Program-made: the position numbers and the translations under genes
Origin: Advenella kashmirensis WT001
GTDB taxonomy: Bacteria > Pseudomonadota > Gammaproteobacteria > Burkholderiales > Burkholderiaceae_B
Length of the DNA: 64,000 nucleotides
NCBI RefSeq assembly: GCF_000219915.2
Contig: NC_017964.1
Location: forward strand, 1,178,001-1,242,000
Reading direction: 5' to 3'
In this document: positions 27,513 to 37,300 of the stretch, piece by piece
Layout of the letters: every line of letters begins with the position of its first letter
Numbering within the stretch: the first letter of the stretch is position 1
The notes under the pieces: model-generated
What the model was told of the DNA's origin: nothing
What the model saw: the letters and a program-made list of their open reading frames with translations, nothing else
Database searches by the model: none

Positions 27513-28286
27513 TTATTTTGTGGTGTAGCCACCATTGACCAGAATGGTCTGGCCGGTCATCCACCAGCCTTCTGATACCATGAAGCGAACCCATGGCACG
27601 ATATCTTCAATATCCGTCAGTCCGGTTTTGGAAAAGGGTGACAGGGCTGCGGCGGTCTTATGATATTGCACCGCCTCGTTGCCTTCGGCTGGATAAAAGA
27701 ATGGTGTGTCCATGGGGCCGGGGCCGATGGCGGTGACCGAAATGCCTCGCGCGCCAAGCTCTTTTGACGCCGCACGGGTGAAGTGTTCCACGGGTGCTTT
27801 CAGCCCTTCATAGGCTGAATAAAAAGGCGTATAGGCGCCCAGCAGGGACGTGACCAGGGTACAGATCTTGCCATTATCATTGACTGCCTTGCCTGCTTCC
27901 TTGAGGAAGAAAAAAGCGGATTTGACGTTCACGGCGCTGGATTGATCAAATTCCTCTTCTGTGACTTCGGCCATCGGTTTTTTCAGAACCATGCCAACTG
28001 TGTTAATGGCGATGTCCGGACGGCCCACTGCGGCAATGGTGTCGGCAAACAGTTTTTCCATTGCCGCCGCGCTGGTCAGGTCAGCCTGAAAGGCAACTGC
28101 CTTGGCGCCGGCTTGCTCAATGGCAGCAACCGTCTGCTCGGCAGCAGGCCTGGCCTGGCTGCCATGATAGTGAATGGCTACGGCTTTTGCGCCGTGCTGC
28201 GCAAATTCGCGTGCCAGCAGTCCGCCCAGGTTTTTTGCGCCACCCGCAATGAGAACCACTTTTCCTTCAATTGTATTTCGGGACAT
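27513..28286 (-). CDS. Short-chain dehydrogenase/reductase
   Basis: Classical SDR of 257 residues. The nucleotide-binding motif is VLIAGGAKNLGGLLA; the NNAG-like position reads INTVG; the catalytic region has VTSLLGAYTPF then YSAYEGLKAPVEHFTRAASKEL, giving the YxxxK pair. The C-terminus has a GWWMTGQTILVNGGY tail. The start at 28286 (MSRNTIEGK) is favoured over 28334. It is divergent from a LysR-type gene, a common arrangement for a regulator and its target. The substrate is unknown. Confidence 0.88.
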   Translation of the reverse strand: MSRNTIEGKVVLIAGGAKNLGGLLAREFAQHGAKAVAIHYHGSQARPAAEQTVAAIEQAGAKAVAFQADLTSAAAMEKLFADTIAAVGRPDIAINTVGMVLKKPMAEVTEEEFDQSSAVNVKSAFFFLKEAGKAVNDNGKICTLVTSLLGAYTPFYSAYEGLKAPVEHFTRAASKELGARGISVTAIGPGPMDTPFFYPAEGNEAVQYHKTAAALSPFSKTGLTDIEDIVPWVRFMVSEGWWMTGQTILVNGGYTTK

Positions 28287-28375
28287 ATGTTTTTCCTCTG
28301 GAGTTGGGACGCGACGTATTGTCACGTTTGTCATACAGATTAATTGATCGCGAATCTCAAATAAAGCTGTTATTG

Positions 28376-28392
28376 TTGACGTCTTACGTCAA
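28376..28392 (+). promoter_or_regulatory. LysR-type operator (T-N11-A dyad)
   Basis: TTGACG-TCTTA-CGTCAA is a perfect 6-5-6 inverted repeat with the T-N11-A core expected for LysR-type regulators. It lies in the 129-base divergent gap, 24 bases before the LysR-type ATG. Confidence 0.6.
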
Positions 28393-28415
28393 TATTTACG
28401 AACAATAGCGCGCTT

Positions 28416-29327
28416 ATGGATAAGATCAGGCAAATGCAGGCCTTCATTCAGGTGATGAAAAGCGGCAATTTCACACGGGCAGCTGAAGCGCTCCGTTTGC
28501 CGCGCTCGACGGTTTCCACCCTGATTCAGGAGCTGGAGGATCGGTTGGGCGTTCAACTGTTACGCCGTACAACGCGTCGCATGACGCCTACCTTCGAGGG
28601 AGCGCAGTTCGTGAAGACTGCGCGTGAAATCGTGGATGCGATCGAAGCGTCCGAGCAGATGTTTCAGCCGGCCTCACAGCAAATGACAGGTCGCCTCAGA
28701 ATCGATATGCCCAGCCGCATCGGCCGGCGCATCATCATTCCCGCGCTCCCTTCATTGATCGAGATGCACCCGGAAGTCGAGCTGGAGGTGAGCATGACCG
28801 ATCGCATGGTGGATATTGTTTCAGAGGGCATCGACTGCGTCATACGGGTGGGTGAATTGAGCGACTCCGATTTGATATGCCGAAAACTCGGTGATATCGA
28901 TATTATCACCTGTGCCAGCCCGGCTTATCTTGCACGCAATGGCACCCCTACAACACCTGATGCGCTGGGTACGCATCAGGTGGTGACTTATGCCTCGCGA
29001 TTTCCCACTGCAATGCCGGCCTGGGAATACGTGGCTCAGGGCAAACTGAATGTGGTGGCCATGAACAGCGTGATTTCAGTCAATAATGTGGAGGGCTATC
29101 TGGCTGCCGCCCTTGCCGGAATGGGGTTGATCCAGATTCCGGCATTTGATGTGCGCGATCTGCTTGAGTCTGCTGAACTGATCGAAGTGCTGCCGCAATT
29201 TCGTGCGCCATCCATGCCGCTGACTTTGCTTTATGCCCGGCGGCGCAATGTACCAGCACGTATCCGCATATTCCAGCACTGGGTGTCCGACTTGTTGTGC
29301 AAAGAGCACGTGTTCAGCGATTCATAG
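28416..29327 (+). CDS. LysR-family transcriptional regulator
   Basis: 303 residues. The helix-turn-helix is at ~1-60 (MDKIRQMQAFIQVMKSGNFT, AAEALRLPRSTVSTLIQELE). The effector domain starts LRIDMPSRIGRRIIIPALP and is of the CrgA/DsdC-like group (SEGIDCVIRVGELSDSDLICR). It probably controls the divergent SDR gene and itself through the dyad at 28376. No effector can be inferred. Confidence 0.92.
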   Translation: MDKIRQMQAFIQVMKSGNFTRAAEALRLPRSTVSTLIQELEDRLGVQLLRRTTRRMTPTFEGAQFVKTAREIVDAIEASEQMFQPASQQMTGRLRIDMPSRIGRRIIIPALPSLIEMHPEVELEVSMTDRMVDIVSEGIDCVIRVGELSDSDLICRKLGDIDIITCASPAYLARNGTPTTPDALGTHQVVTYASRFPTAMPAWEYVAQGKLNVVAMNSVISVNNVEGYLAAALAGMGLIQIPAFDVRDLLESAELIEVLPQFRAPSMPLTLLYARRRNVPARIRIFQHWVSDLLCKEHVFSDS

Positions 29328-30301
29328 TAGCCGGCAGGACAGGGAGTATGGGCCTGCCGGGATCGGATGCGCTCAGCAGCCTGGCAAAATTCAAGCGACA
29401 GGGCAAAGTCTTGTCACTTGTTCAACTCTTGAAATTGATTATCAGAGAGATGTTTGTCCGGCCCGGCAATGGGTTCTATTTGAGTGCTGATGTTCCTTGC
29501 GGATTGTCGGCACGAGCCAAATGAGCAAGTATCTGGCTGAAGCGGACAACTCTCGCCGAAGATATTTAACGGGTATTTCTGTTATATATGTTTACACTTC
29601 CGTTTTGAGTTGATGCGGTCACCGGTTTACCGGAGAATAGAAAATCCACAGGTAGCTCAACTGGTAGAGTATCCGAGTACTTCACGAGGAGGTTTACGGT
29701 TCGAACCCGTACCTGTGGAAGAATTTTCGCCCCGGTATTGCGCTGGCTCGACGGCAGGCTGATAAGTGTCAGCGATGGTCCAGTGCCTACGCGATGTCGG
29801 GGTTGTATTTTGCATATGTCTGGTCTGATCATGGCTTTGGGAATGCAGGCGCTGTTCTGACATGGTTGCTAAAATTTTTTTTTGGCAATGCGTTCTTGTC
29901 CCAGGCGCGTCCTTATGACAGATGAAAAACAGCAAGCGTAAATCGACCCCAGCTGGTTCTTGAACATGCAAAGCCTCATTTCCCCCTATTATTGAATAAA
30001 AAGACGGTGTTCGTCGGATAATAAAAAATCAGCAGTCGTTGCTTTGGCTTATGAGGTACGCCAGACAGCGGCAATGAGCTGGCGCGACATGTTCCTGGTG
30101 TATCAGGCGTGATTGGCGGCCGGCTGTTTCTCTTGCAGTATCAGACCGGTTTTATGTGTTGGGGGGATCGTTAAAAAAGAAGAAGACGTGGCAGCGGTGG
30201 CCATGGCTTAGCGTGCGTCGATTGCATTTTATGTTGTCAAGCAGTCGGCTTGCCGACCAACGGTGATCTGCCGGATCATATTACATATAAATGGAGTAAC
30301 G
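29328..30301. other. Nearly 1 kb without a recognisable gene
   Basis: 974 bases between the LysR gene and the transglutaminase gene. It contains the tRNA-like element at 29646-29719 and a T-rich tract near 29872-29882. An open frame at about 29350-29524 (LPGSDALSSLAKFKRQGKV) has no start context or family resemblance. Stops are frequent elsewhere in all frames. Confidence 0.5.
29646..29719 (+). other. Degenerate tRNA-like element
   Basis: Acceptor CCACAGG pairs perfectly with CCTGTGG; the T-arm TACGG-TTCGAAC-CCGTA is perfect; the D-arm GCTC-AACTGGTA-GAGT is standard. The segment between D and T arms (23 bases) cannot form a canonical anticodon stem: at best TCCGAG/CGAGGA with two adjacent G-A mismatches around a seven-base loop lacking U33. 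No CCA is encoded (GGAAG follows). It is either a decayed tRNA gene, a tRNA with an altered anticodon arm, or a tRNA damaged by a base-call error. Confidence 0.45.
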
Positions 30302-31165
30302 ATGCTGGTAACAAGAATTAGAACCTCGCTGGAATATGAGATATTTTCGGCGAGTGAATTTTTTCTGAACATGCTGGTTTCCAAAAAAAGCCAATTGATT
30401 CTGGAAGAGCACCTGGGGGTGGATTATATCGACAGCAACGGGAGCATGACGCCTGTTTATTTTCAAAAGAATATTGATGCAATGGGCGGACGCTTCGTAT
30501 CGTTTCCTGCCCAAGCAGGAACGATTAATGTCGATTATACGGTCAGCGTTGTTACCAATAATGCCAGGCGACTGTCCGAGGCAGCCATTTATCCCATCGG
30601 GCGTCTACCAAAGAAAACCATCCCCTGCTTGCGGCCAAGCCGGTATTGTGAATCGGATGTGCTGTCAGCCCAGGTGCAGGCTCTTTTTTGTGCGCAGGGC
30701 GACGGTATTGTGCTGGTCGAGTCAATTATTGACTGGATACAGGCAAATATCCAATATGAAGTAGGGTGCTCGGACTCCACCACGTCAGCAGCAGACGTGT
30801 TTGAAAAACGCAAGGGCGTATGCCGGGATTTTGCCCATTTAGCCATCACGTTTTGCCGCGCATTGAATATACCTGCCCGTTTTTGCGTGGGATATGTCTA
30901 TTTTGAAGAACCCCCTCAGGATTTTCACGCGATTTTTGAGGTGTACCTGGGCGGGCGATGGATCAAATTTGACCCCACAAGGCTGGCGCCACCCGATAAT
31001 CTTGTGGTGATTGCACGCGGCAACGATGCCAAGGATACGCCCTTTGCCACTATTTTCGGCAATATAAAACCCATCCGCATGCGCATCAATATTGAGCAGG
31101 AGGATCCGTATTCGGATTTACATTTGAAAGCAGGCGATGAACAGGCGGCGATTATTGGCCGTTAG
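30302..31165 (+). CDS. Transglutaminase-like family protein
   Basis: 287-residue protein of the bacterial transglutaminase-like cysteine protease fold. N-terminal ~110 residues form a beta-rich transglut_N-like domain (TRIRTSLEYEIFSASEFFLN). The core has the triad: Cys in RKGVCRDFAHLAITFCRAL, His in DFHAIFEVYLGGRW, Asp in KFDPTRLAP. The start at 30302 (MLVTRIRT) follows GGAG. Related genes often sit beside an alpha-E/circularly permuted ATP-grasp pair; neither is here, so it is an orphan of that kind. The real substrate is unknown. Confidence 0.85.
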   Translation: MLVTRIRTSLEYEIFSASEFFLNMLVSKKSQLILEEHLGVDYIDSNGSMTPVYFQKNIDAMGGRFVSFPAQAGTINVDYTVSVVTNNARRLSEAAIYPIGRLPKKTIPCLRPSRYCESDVLSAQVQALFCAQGDGIVLVESIIDWIQANIQYEVGCSDSTTSAADVFEKRKGVCRDFAHLAITFCRALNIPARFCVGYVYFEEPPQDFHAIFEVYLGGRWIKFDPTRLAPPDNLVVIARGNDAKDTPFATIFGNIKPIRMRINIEQEDPYSDLHLKAGDEQAAIIGR

Positions 31166-31258
31166 GGACTGCCAGGCGTCTGTACCATTATGATAAGTGA
31201 GGCGAAAAGCGTTTGTCGGACAAGGGAATTGGTGCAATGGCGCCTGTAATATCAGAAT

Positions 31259-31284
31259 CAAGATATTTGAGTCGTGATATCTTG
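31259..31284. promoter_or_regulatory. Perfect 8-base inverted repeat
   Basis: CAAGATAT-TTGAGTCGTG-ATATCTTG, about 100 bases after the transglutaminase stop. The 10-base spacer and absence of T-runs fit a protein-binding site better than a terminator; no partner is evident. Confidence 0.3.
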
Positions 31285-31358
31285 AGTGTAATATCTGGAT
31301 TATCAGATGGCGGTCTTGGTATTGCCGTTGTTAACACAGGCAAGGCGCCCTGGCTGGC

Positions 31359-31382
31359 GGCGCCCGGATAATACCGGGCGCC
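31359..31382 (-). terminator. GC-rich hairpin after the PepSY gene
   Basis: GGCGCCCGG-ATAATA-CCGGGCGCC, a perfect 9-pair stem 11 bases past the PepSY stop. It lacks a T-run on either side, so termination may be weak or Rho-assisted. Confidence 0.5.
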
Positions 31383-31392
31383 TGTCTGATCG

Positions 31393-31692
31393 TTATTGCT
31401 TTTGTTCTTCCTTGCGGGAGATGACTTTGCCTGTATTGGCATCAATGATCAGTTCATATTTGGTGCCGGGCTTGAGGGTTGTCACTTCATATGACCAGAC
31501 GTTGTTCTCACGATCAAAATCCACTTCGACCGCTTTGGCGCCGGTTTCTGATTCGGCCGTTTGCACTGCCTGTGCAAGCGTCACTTTTGCCTCACTGATG
31601 GCCTGGGCTTCCTGCTGGTGATTCGATTGCGCAGCGGCCATGCCAGGGACGATGATAAACAGTGAAAAAAGCAGGGAAGAGGTCATTTTCAT
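31393..31692 (-). CDS. PepSY-domain periplasmic protein
   Basis: 99 residues with a signal peptide (MKMTSSLLFSLFIIVPGMAAA). The mature part is one PepSY domain: ISEAKVTLAQAVQTAESETG, VDFDRENNVWSYEV, and YELIIDANTGKVISRKEE. Single-domain PepSY proteins are secreted and often lie near two-component systems or peptidases; none is adjacent here. The role is unknown. Confidence 0.88.
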   Translation of the reverse strand: MKMTSSLLFSLFIIVPGMAAAQSNHQQEAQAISEAKVTLAQAVQTAESETGAKAVEVDFDRENNVWSYEVTTLKPGTKYELIIDANTGKVISRKEEQKQ

Positions 31693-31814
31693 AAGTCATT
31701 CCTGAGAGTAAAGGGGAAAAAAACAGCACGACCAGTGTAATACATTTGCGCGCGTGTTGAGGCCGTCTTGATTCTGATACCTGGGTTTTCCGAAGATATG
31801 GCGATTTAAAAATA

Positions 31815-31830
31815 CTGTATACTTATACAG
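31815..31830 (+). promoter_or_regulatory. LexA (SOS) box of the imuA operon
   Basis: CTGTATACTTATACAG matches the LexA consensus CTGT-N8-ACAG in full, with an AT-only-like core. It lies 18 bases before the imuA ATG and would overlap its promoter. Confidence 0.93.
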
Positions 31831-31847
31831 TACTTAAAGGAATTGCC

Positions 31848-32948
31848 ATGATGAAAAATACAGCGCAAAAACCCTCCGGAACCCTTGTTGAAACAGCGTC
31901 GGACTCTCGCTTTGGCAGTCTGTCTAACGGTAACTTCGAAAGAAATCTCGAAAGTAACCCCGAAAGTAACCCCGAAAGCATCTCTGAAGGCGTGCCCAAA
32001 GGGGTTGTCTGTGCTTCGCAATTAGCCGGGCGCTCAGGTGCTCCGGCCGGATTGCCTGCTGCCAGCGCCTTATTCTCAGACGTGTCTTTTTCAGGGGCAA
32101 GAGCCAAAGACATGCTGGCGCAACAGGTCGGGCAGGGCGCTGCCTCGTCTTCTATCCTGGCTGCGCCGGAGCGTATTCACCCTTCGCTGTGGCGAGCGTC
32201 GCAAATTGCCCGTTCCCCGGGACTTTACGCTCATACCGGCTATCCTGAAATATCGGCCCAATTGCCCGGTGGCGGCTGGCCTCTGGGCAATCTGATTGAG
32301 GTCATGACACCCCGTGCCGGTATTGGGGAACTCCAGTTGTTCAAGCCCGTTTTTTGCGGGCACAGGGTGCAGTCGTTGCATCGCGCTTCAACGGCTGTGG
32401 GTCTGGACAGCGCCAGCCCCGAGCAACGGCCTATCGTGCTTATTCAGCCACCGTATGCGCCACAGGCTTGTGCGTGGGCGCATTGGGGAGTTGCACCTTC
32501 CCGCCTGCTTTGGCTCGCTCCGCAAAGCACGGCCGATGCCCTGTGGGCGGCCGAACATATCCTGAACAGTGGCGCTTTTGCGGCGCTGGTGTTATGGCAA
32601 CATGCCCTGCGCGATGGCGCCTTGCGTCGCTTGCAATTGGCAGCGCAAAAGGGTGACACGCTATTCGTGCTGGTTCGGGCCCTGTCCGCTGCCCGGCAAT
32701 CCTCTCCGGCCCCCTTGCGACTTGCGCTGCATCCGGTGCCTACGGGGCTTCACGTGCATATTGTCAAACGTCGTGGCAGTGTCAGTGAACATCCTGTCCA
32801 TATCTCACTTCATCCGGATGCGTTCGGCAGGGACCTCTATTCTGAGGACGCTGCTGATCCCCATTCCGCTGCTTTTACCGAGTTCCGCCATGCGAACATG
32901 GATCGCCGTACATTTGCTGCACCCCACGCTGGACACTCTCTGTCCTGA
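31848..32948 (+). CDS. imuA: ImuA, translesion DNA synthesis-associated RecA-like protein
   Basis: 366-residue protein with a degenerate RecA-like fold, first gene of the SOS mutagenesis cassette. Evidence: PERIHPSLWRASQIA, LPGGGWPLGNLIEVM (the ImuA/SulA-like P-loop region), APQACAWAHWGVAPSRLLWLAPQ, WAAEHILNSGAFAALVLW. The first ~90 residues are low-complexity and Ser/Glu/Asn-rich, longer than in most homologues. ImuA's C-terminus and imuB overlap: imuB starts at 32890, 59 bases before this stop. The N-terminal repeat and the missing family C-terminus are unremarkable. Confidence 0.85.
   Translation: MMKNTAQKPSGTLVETASDSRFGSLSNGNFERNLESNPESNPESISEGVPKGVVCASQLAGRSGAPAGLPAASALFSDVSFSGARAKDMLAQQVGQGAASSSILAAPERIHPSLWRASQIARSPGLYAHTGYPEISAQLPGGGWPLGNLIEVMTPRAGIGELQLFKPVFCGHRVQSLHRASTAVGLDSASPEQRPIVLIQPPYAPQACAWAHWGVAPSRLLWLAPQSTADALWAAEHILNSGAFAALVLWQHALRDGALRRLQLAAQKGDTLFVLVRALSAARQSSPAPLRLALHPVPTGLHVHIVKRRGSVSEHPVHISLHPDAFGRDLYSEDAADPHSAAFTEFRHANMDRRTFAAPHAGHSLS
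31949..31972 (+). repeat. 12-bp direct repeat in imuA
   Basis: Two tandem copies of CGAAAGTAACCC, followed by a partial third. They encode repeated E-S-N-P units in the disordered N-terminus of ImuA. Confidence 0.7.
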
Positions 32949-34335
32949 TTGGCGCAACACTGCGGCTGTTGTGATAGATCATGGCCTGGTCCGGGTGTGT
33001 TCACCTGCGGCCCGGGCCGCAGGTGTGCAGCCCGGCATGCGCATCAGCGGCGTCAATACCCTGTGTCCCCAGGCTGTGCTTACCGAATATGATGAGCATA
33101 TTCATCATTCGGCAATCCAGGCGGCATCGCTGGCGTTGTTGCAGTACACGCCCGAGCTTGCGCTGGGAGAACGGGATACCCTGTTGCTGGATGTCACCGC
33201 CAGTCTTAGTCTTTTTGGCGGCATCCGGCGGCTTTACCGACGTATCCAGGGTACTTTGCACGGGCTTTGCCTGAGTGCAGGCTGCGCTATTGCGACAACG
33301 GCTGGCGGCGCCTGGCTGCTGGCGACCGCTGCGTGCGCGAACTTGCGCCGCTGTCTGAAACCAGGTACCCAGGTTCGTCGGCTGGATGCCTTGCCAGTCG
33401 GGTCGTTGCCGGCTGCGCAGCCTTATGAAGCCTGGCTGAGCAGCATTGGCTGTGCACTCTGGGGGCCTTGCGGCAACTGCCACGCGCCGGGTTGCAGCGA
33501 CGCACCAGCCGGCAGGTTTTGCAGGCGCTTGATGCCGCCTACGGGAACACACCTGAAATATTCAAATGGGTTGTCGCGCCGCTGCAGTTTCAGGGGCGGA
33601 TAGAGCTGGTTGAGCGAACTGACAATGCAGACGCCGTTGCCAGGGTGGCAGGCCGGCTGATCGAGCAGCTTTGCGGGTGGCTGGCGGGACATCAGCGGGC
33701 GGTCACCCAGCTTGTCCTGCTTCTTGAGCATGAGCGTGGTCGTCATGCGCGCGAACCATCCCGGGTGGAATTGGCAACCGCCGCTCCCACCCGGGATCCG
33801 GCTCATCTGATGCGCTTGTTGCAGGAGCATCTGCATCATTTGAAACCGGCTGCCCTATTATTGCCGTAACCCTTGATGCGGCCAGAGTGCAGGAGACGGC
33901 GCCGGTTGCTGACGATCTGTTTCCTGAGCGGGGGGGAACGCCACAGGACCGCCAACGGATTCTTGAAATTATTCTGGCCAGGCTGGGGCATGATCGGGTA
34001 TTGGCGCCGCAGCCGGTCGCCGATCATCGTCCCGAGGTGGCAAACCGGTGGGGGCCGGCCAACATGGCTTCTGTTGCAGGGCCTGTTGTCGACGGTGTGA
34101 CGCGACCCTGCTGGCTGCTGGAAAAGCCGCTGCTCTTGTCTGTGCGCAAGCATCGCCCCTGGTATGGTTCGCCTTGCGTATTGTGCAGGGGCCCGAAAGA
34201 ATCGAAGATGGCTGGTGGGAAGGATGGGCGCTCAGAGACTATTTTGTTGCGCAAGATGCTAGCGGCGTACGCTACTGGCTGTTTCGAGAACGCTATGGCC
34301 AGTGGCGCTGGTTTCTGCACGGGGTTTTCGGGTAA
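32890..34335 (+). CDS. imuB: ImuB, Y-family polymerase-like protein (three frame breaks)
   Basis: Catalytically inactive DinB-like partner that links DnaE2 to the beta clamp during error-prone bypass. It begins MRTWIAVHLLHPTLDTL at 32890. Family features: AVVIDHGLVRVCSPAARAAGVQPGMRIS and DTLLLDVTASLSLFGGIRRL. One base is lost near 33452 (continuing TLGALRQLPRAGLQRR), one near 33850 (continuing ETAPVADDLFPERGGTPQDR) and one near 34150 (continuing RIVQGPERIEDGWWEGWALR). The restored protein, about 482 residues, ends WRWFLHGVFG at 34335. In Y-family terms the N-terminal palm lacks the usual acidic triad, as expected. Confidence 0.85.
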
Positions 34336-34347
34336 CAGGACAAGGAT

Positions 34348-37300
34348 ATGACGACGCCTTCTTTTTCTTCATACGCGCTGCCCGACTATGCCGAACTGTA
34401 TTGCCAGAGCAATTACAGTTTTCTGCAGGGCGCGTCTCATCCAGAGGAACTGGTGCAGCAGGCGTTCGAACTCAATTATATGGCGCTGGCCATCACAGAC
34501 GAATGCTCCGTGGCAGGGGTGGTGCGCGCCCACGCGGAAGTAGAAAGGCTGAACAAGCCCATTCTGGACGAAATGGAACGCAGGAAAAAGATTGCATTGG
34601 AAAAGGCCGGCTACGTGCTGGGGCAATCCGATCCGACGCAGACCGCGTCTTTACTCCCGTCTTTGCCTGCATGGCTATCTAAACTGTCGCAGACGCCATC
34701 GTCCGCTTCATCTGGTTCATCCATTGCGCTCGCTGGATCGCCATCAGCCTTTGCATCAACATCAACATCGGCGGGAGGCACTGTCGATAGTGCTGATCCT
34801 GCCGAAACGCCGCTGCGCCTGCCGATGAAACTGATTGTGGGTTCTGTTTTTTCTCTGCATACAGGTGAGCATTCACCCGCCCTGAAACTGCTCGTACTTG
34901 CTCAAACCCGCCAGGCTATGGCAACCTGTGCGAATTCATCACCCTGGGACGACGGCGTGCCACCAAGGGCAATTATTATTTGACGACAAGTGACATAAGC
35001 AGTCCTGCCGATCCTTCTCTGGCCCATTTACAGAACCTGCCCGAGTGCCTTGGGCTGCTGGTGCCTGAGTATGGCTCATCCTACGAACAGATGCTGCTCA
35101 GGCCCAATGGGTTGCCCAGGCCTTTGCCGGGCGCTGCTGGCTGGCGCTCACGCTGTTGCACCAGGGGCAGGATGCGGCTCACAAGAGCAGGCTGATGACC
35201 GTCTCAGAGGCCACCGGGGTGCCGTTGGTGGCAACCGGTCAGGTGCAGATGCATGTGCGTTCACGCAAACCCGTGCATGACACACTGACAGCAATCCGAC
35301 TGGGCAAAAGTGTGCAGGAGTGTGGCTTTGCACGCGCGACCAATGCCGAGCGCCATTTGCGCCAGCTGGTGACGCTGGCCAATCTCTATCCGCCCGCAGC
35401 CCTGGAGCAGACGCTCGAAGTAATGCTGCAATGTCAGTTCAATCTGAAAGAGCTCAAATATGAATACCCTGGCGGCATCTGTCCGGAAAACCTGAGCGCG
35501 ACGGCCTATTTGCATCAGGAAACCTATGCCGGCGCACAGCGGCGTTTTAAAAAAGAGATACCGGATAGCGTTACCCGCCAGTTGGAATATGAGTTGCAGC
35601 TCATTGCCGAACTGCAATACGAAGCCTATTTCCTCACGGTCTACGACATTGTGAAATTTGCCCGCGCTCAGGGCATTTTGTGTCAGGGCAGGGGGTCGGC
35701 GGCCAATAGCGCTGTTTGCTATTGTTTGGGTATTACCGAAGTCAATCCTGTGCTTGGCAATAATCTGTTCGAACGCTTTATCAGCAAGGAGCGCAATGAG
35801 CCGCCTGATATTGATGTTGATTTCGAGCATCAGCGTCGCGAAGAAGTCATCCAGTATATTTATAAAAAATATGGTCGGGATCGCGCCGCGCTCACTGCCG
35901 TGGTGATCACCTATCGGGTCAAGAGCGTATTGCGCGACACGGGCAAGGCGTTAGGCGTTGATCCCATCATTATCGAAGCGGTGGCACGTTCCTATCATTA
36001 CTGGGATGGTCGTGCCAATCTGATGGCGCGCATGCAGGAGAGCGGTCTGGATTGCACTTCCTCTGTTGCCATGCAATGGGTTTATCTGGCAGAAAAAATC
36101 ATGGGCTTTCCGCGTCATCTTTCGCAGCATCCTGGTGGTTTTGTCATGTCGCAGGGCCCGCTTTGCCGGCTGGTTCCCATCGAAAATGCCGCCATGGAAA
36201 ACCGTAGCGTGGTGCAGTGGGACAAGGATGATCTGGATGCCTTGGGTATTCTCAAGGTCGACGTGCTGGCACTGGGCATGCTCAGTGTTATTCGCCGGGC
36301 GCTGGATTTTGTGGCCTTGCAATACGGCAGGCCATTTTTTCGAATGCAGGACATCCCCCTGGAAGATTCCGATACCTACGATATGATCTGCAAAGCCGAT
36401 ACCATTGGTGTATTCCAGATTGAATCGCGCGCGCAAATGACTATGCTGCCGCGCTTGCGGCCGCGTTGTTATTACGATCTGGTCATCGAGGTTTCCATTA
36501 TTCGCCCCGGTCCGATACAGGGAGGAATGGTGCACCCCTATCTGCGGCGACGCCAGGGGCTTGAAAAGATAAGCTATCCAAGCGAAGCGGTCAAGTCAGC
36601 ACTGGAACGTACGCTGGGTGTGCCGATTTTTCAGGAACAGGTGATGCAGATTGCCATGAAGGCAGCAGGCTTTACCGGCGGGGAAGCCGATGCGTTGCGG
36701 CGCTCCATGGCTGCCTGGAAGCGCAAAGGAGGGCTGGAAAAATTCTATAACAAAATTATCGATGGCATGTTAGCCAATGGCTATAAAAGGGAGTTTGCCG
36801 AGCAGATTTTTCGCCAGATCCAGGGGTTTGGCGAATATGGTTTTCCAGAAAGTCATGCCGCCAGCTTTGCGCTGCTGGCTTATGCCAGCAGTTGGCTCAA
36901 GCGCCATGAACCTCAGGCCTTTCTGGCGGCGTTGCTCAACAGCCTGCCCATGGGGTTTTACAGTGCTTCAACATTGATCCAGGACGCCAGGCGACACAAG
37001 GTAAAGATACTGCCTGTCGATGTGCAGGTCAGCCACTGGGAAGCCACATTGGAGCCTGCTGTTTCCCGGTCTGCAAACACAGCGACTGTTACACCCACGG
37101 CAGAACCTGCAACAGAGCCCACAGTAGAACCTGCTGAACACGTGTCTGATTGTCTTTCCAGCCAGTCCAAGTCCCAGTCAAAACCCAAACCGGCGGTCCG
37201 GCTTGGGTTGAATCAGCTTAAAGGAATGCAGGAGGCGGCGGCACAGCGGATCGTACAGGCGCGTGTCCAGGCTCCCTTTGCGTCTGTTGCCGATCTGGCG

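Noticed and set aside
29646..29719. tRNA-Sec or ordinary tRNA-Lys/Ser reading of the tRNA-like element
   Set aside because: Candidate anticodons depend on stems with mismatches and loops without U33; there is no eight-pair acceptor or long variable arm.
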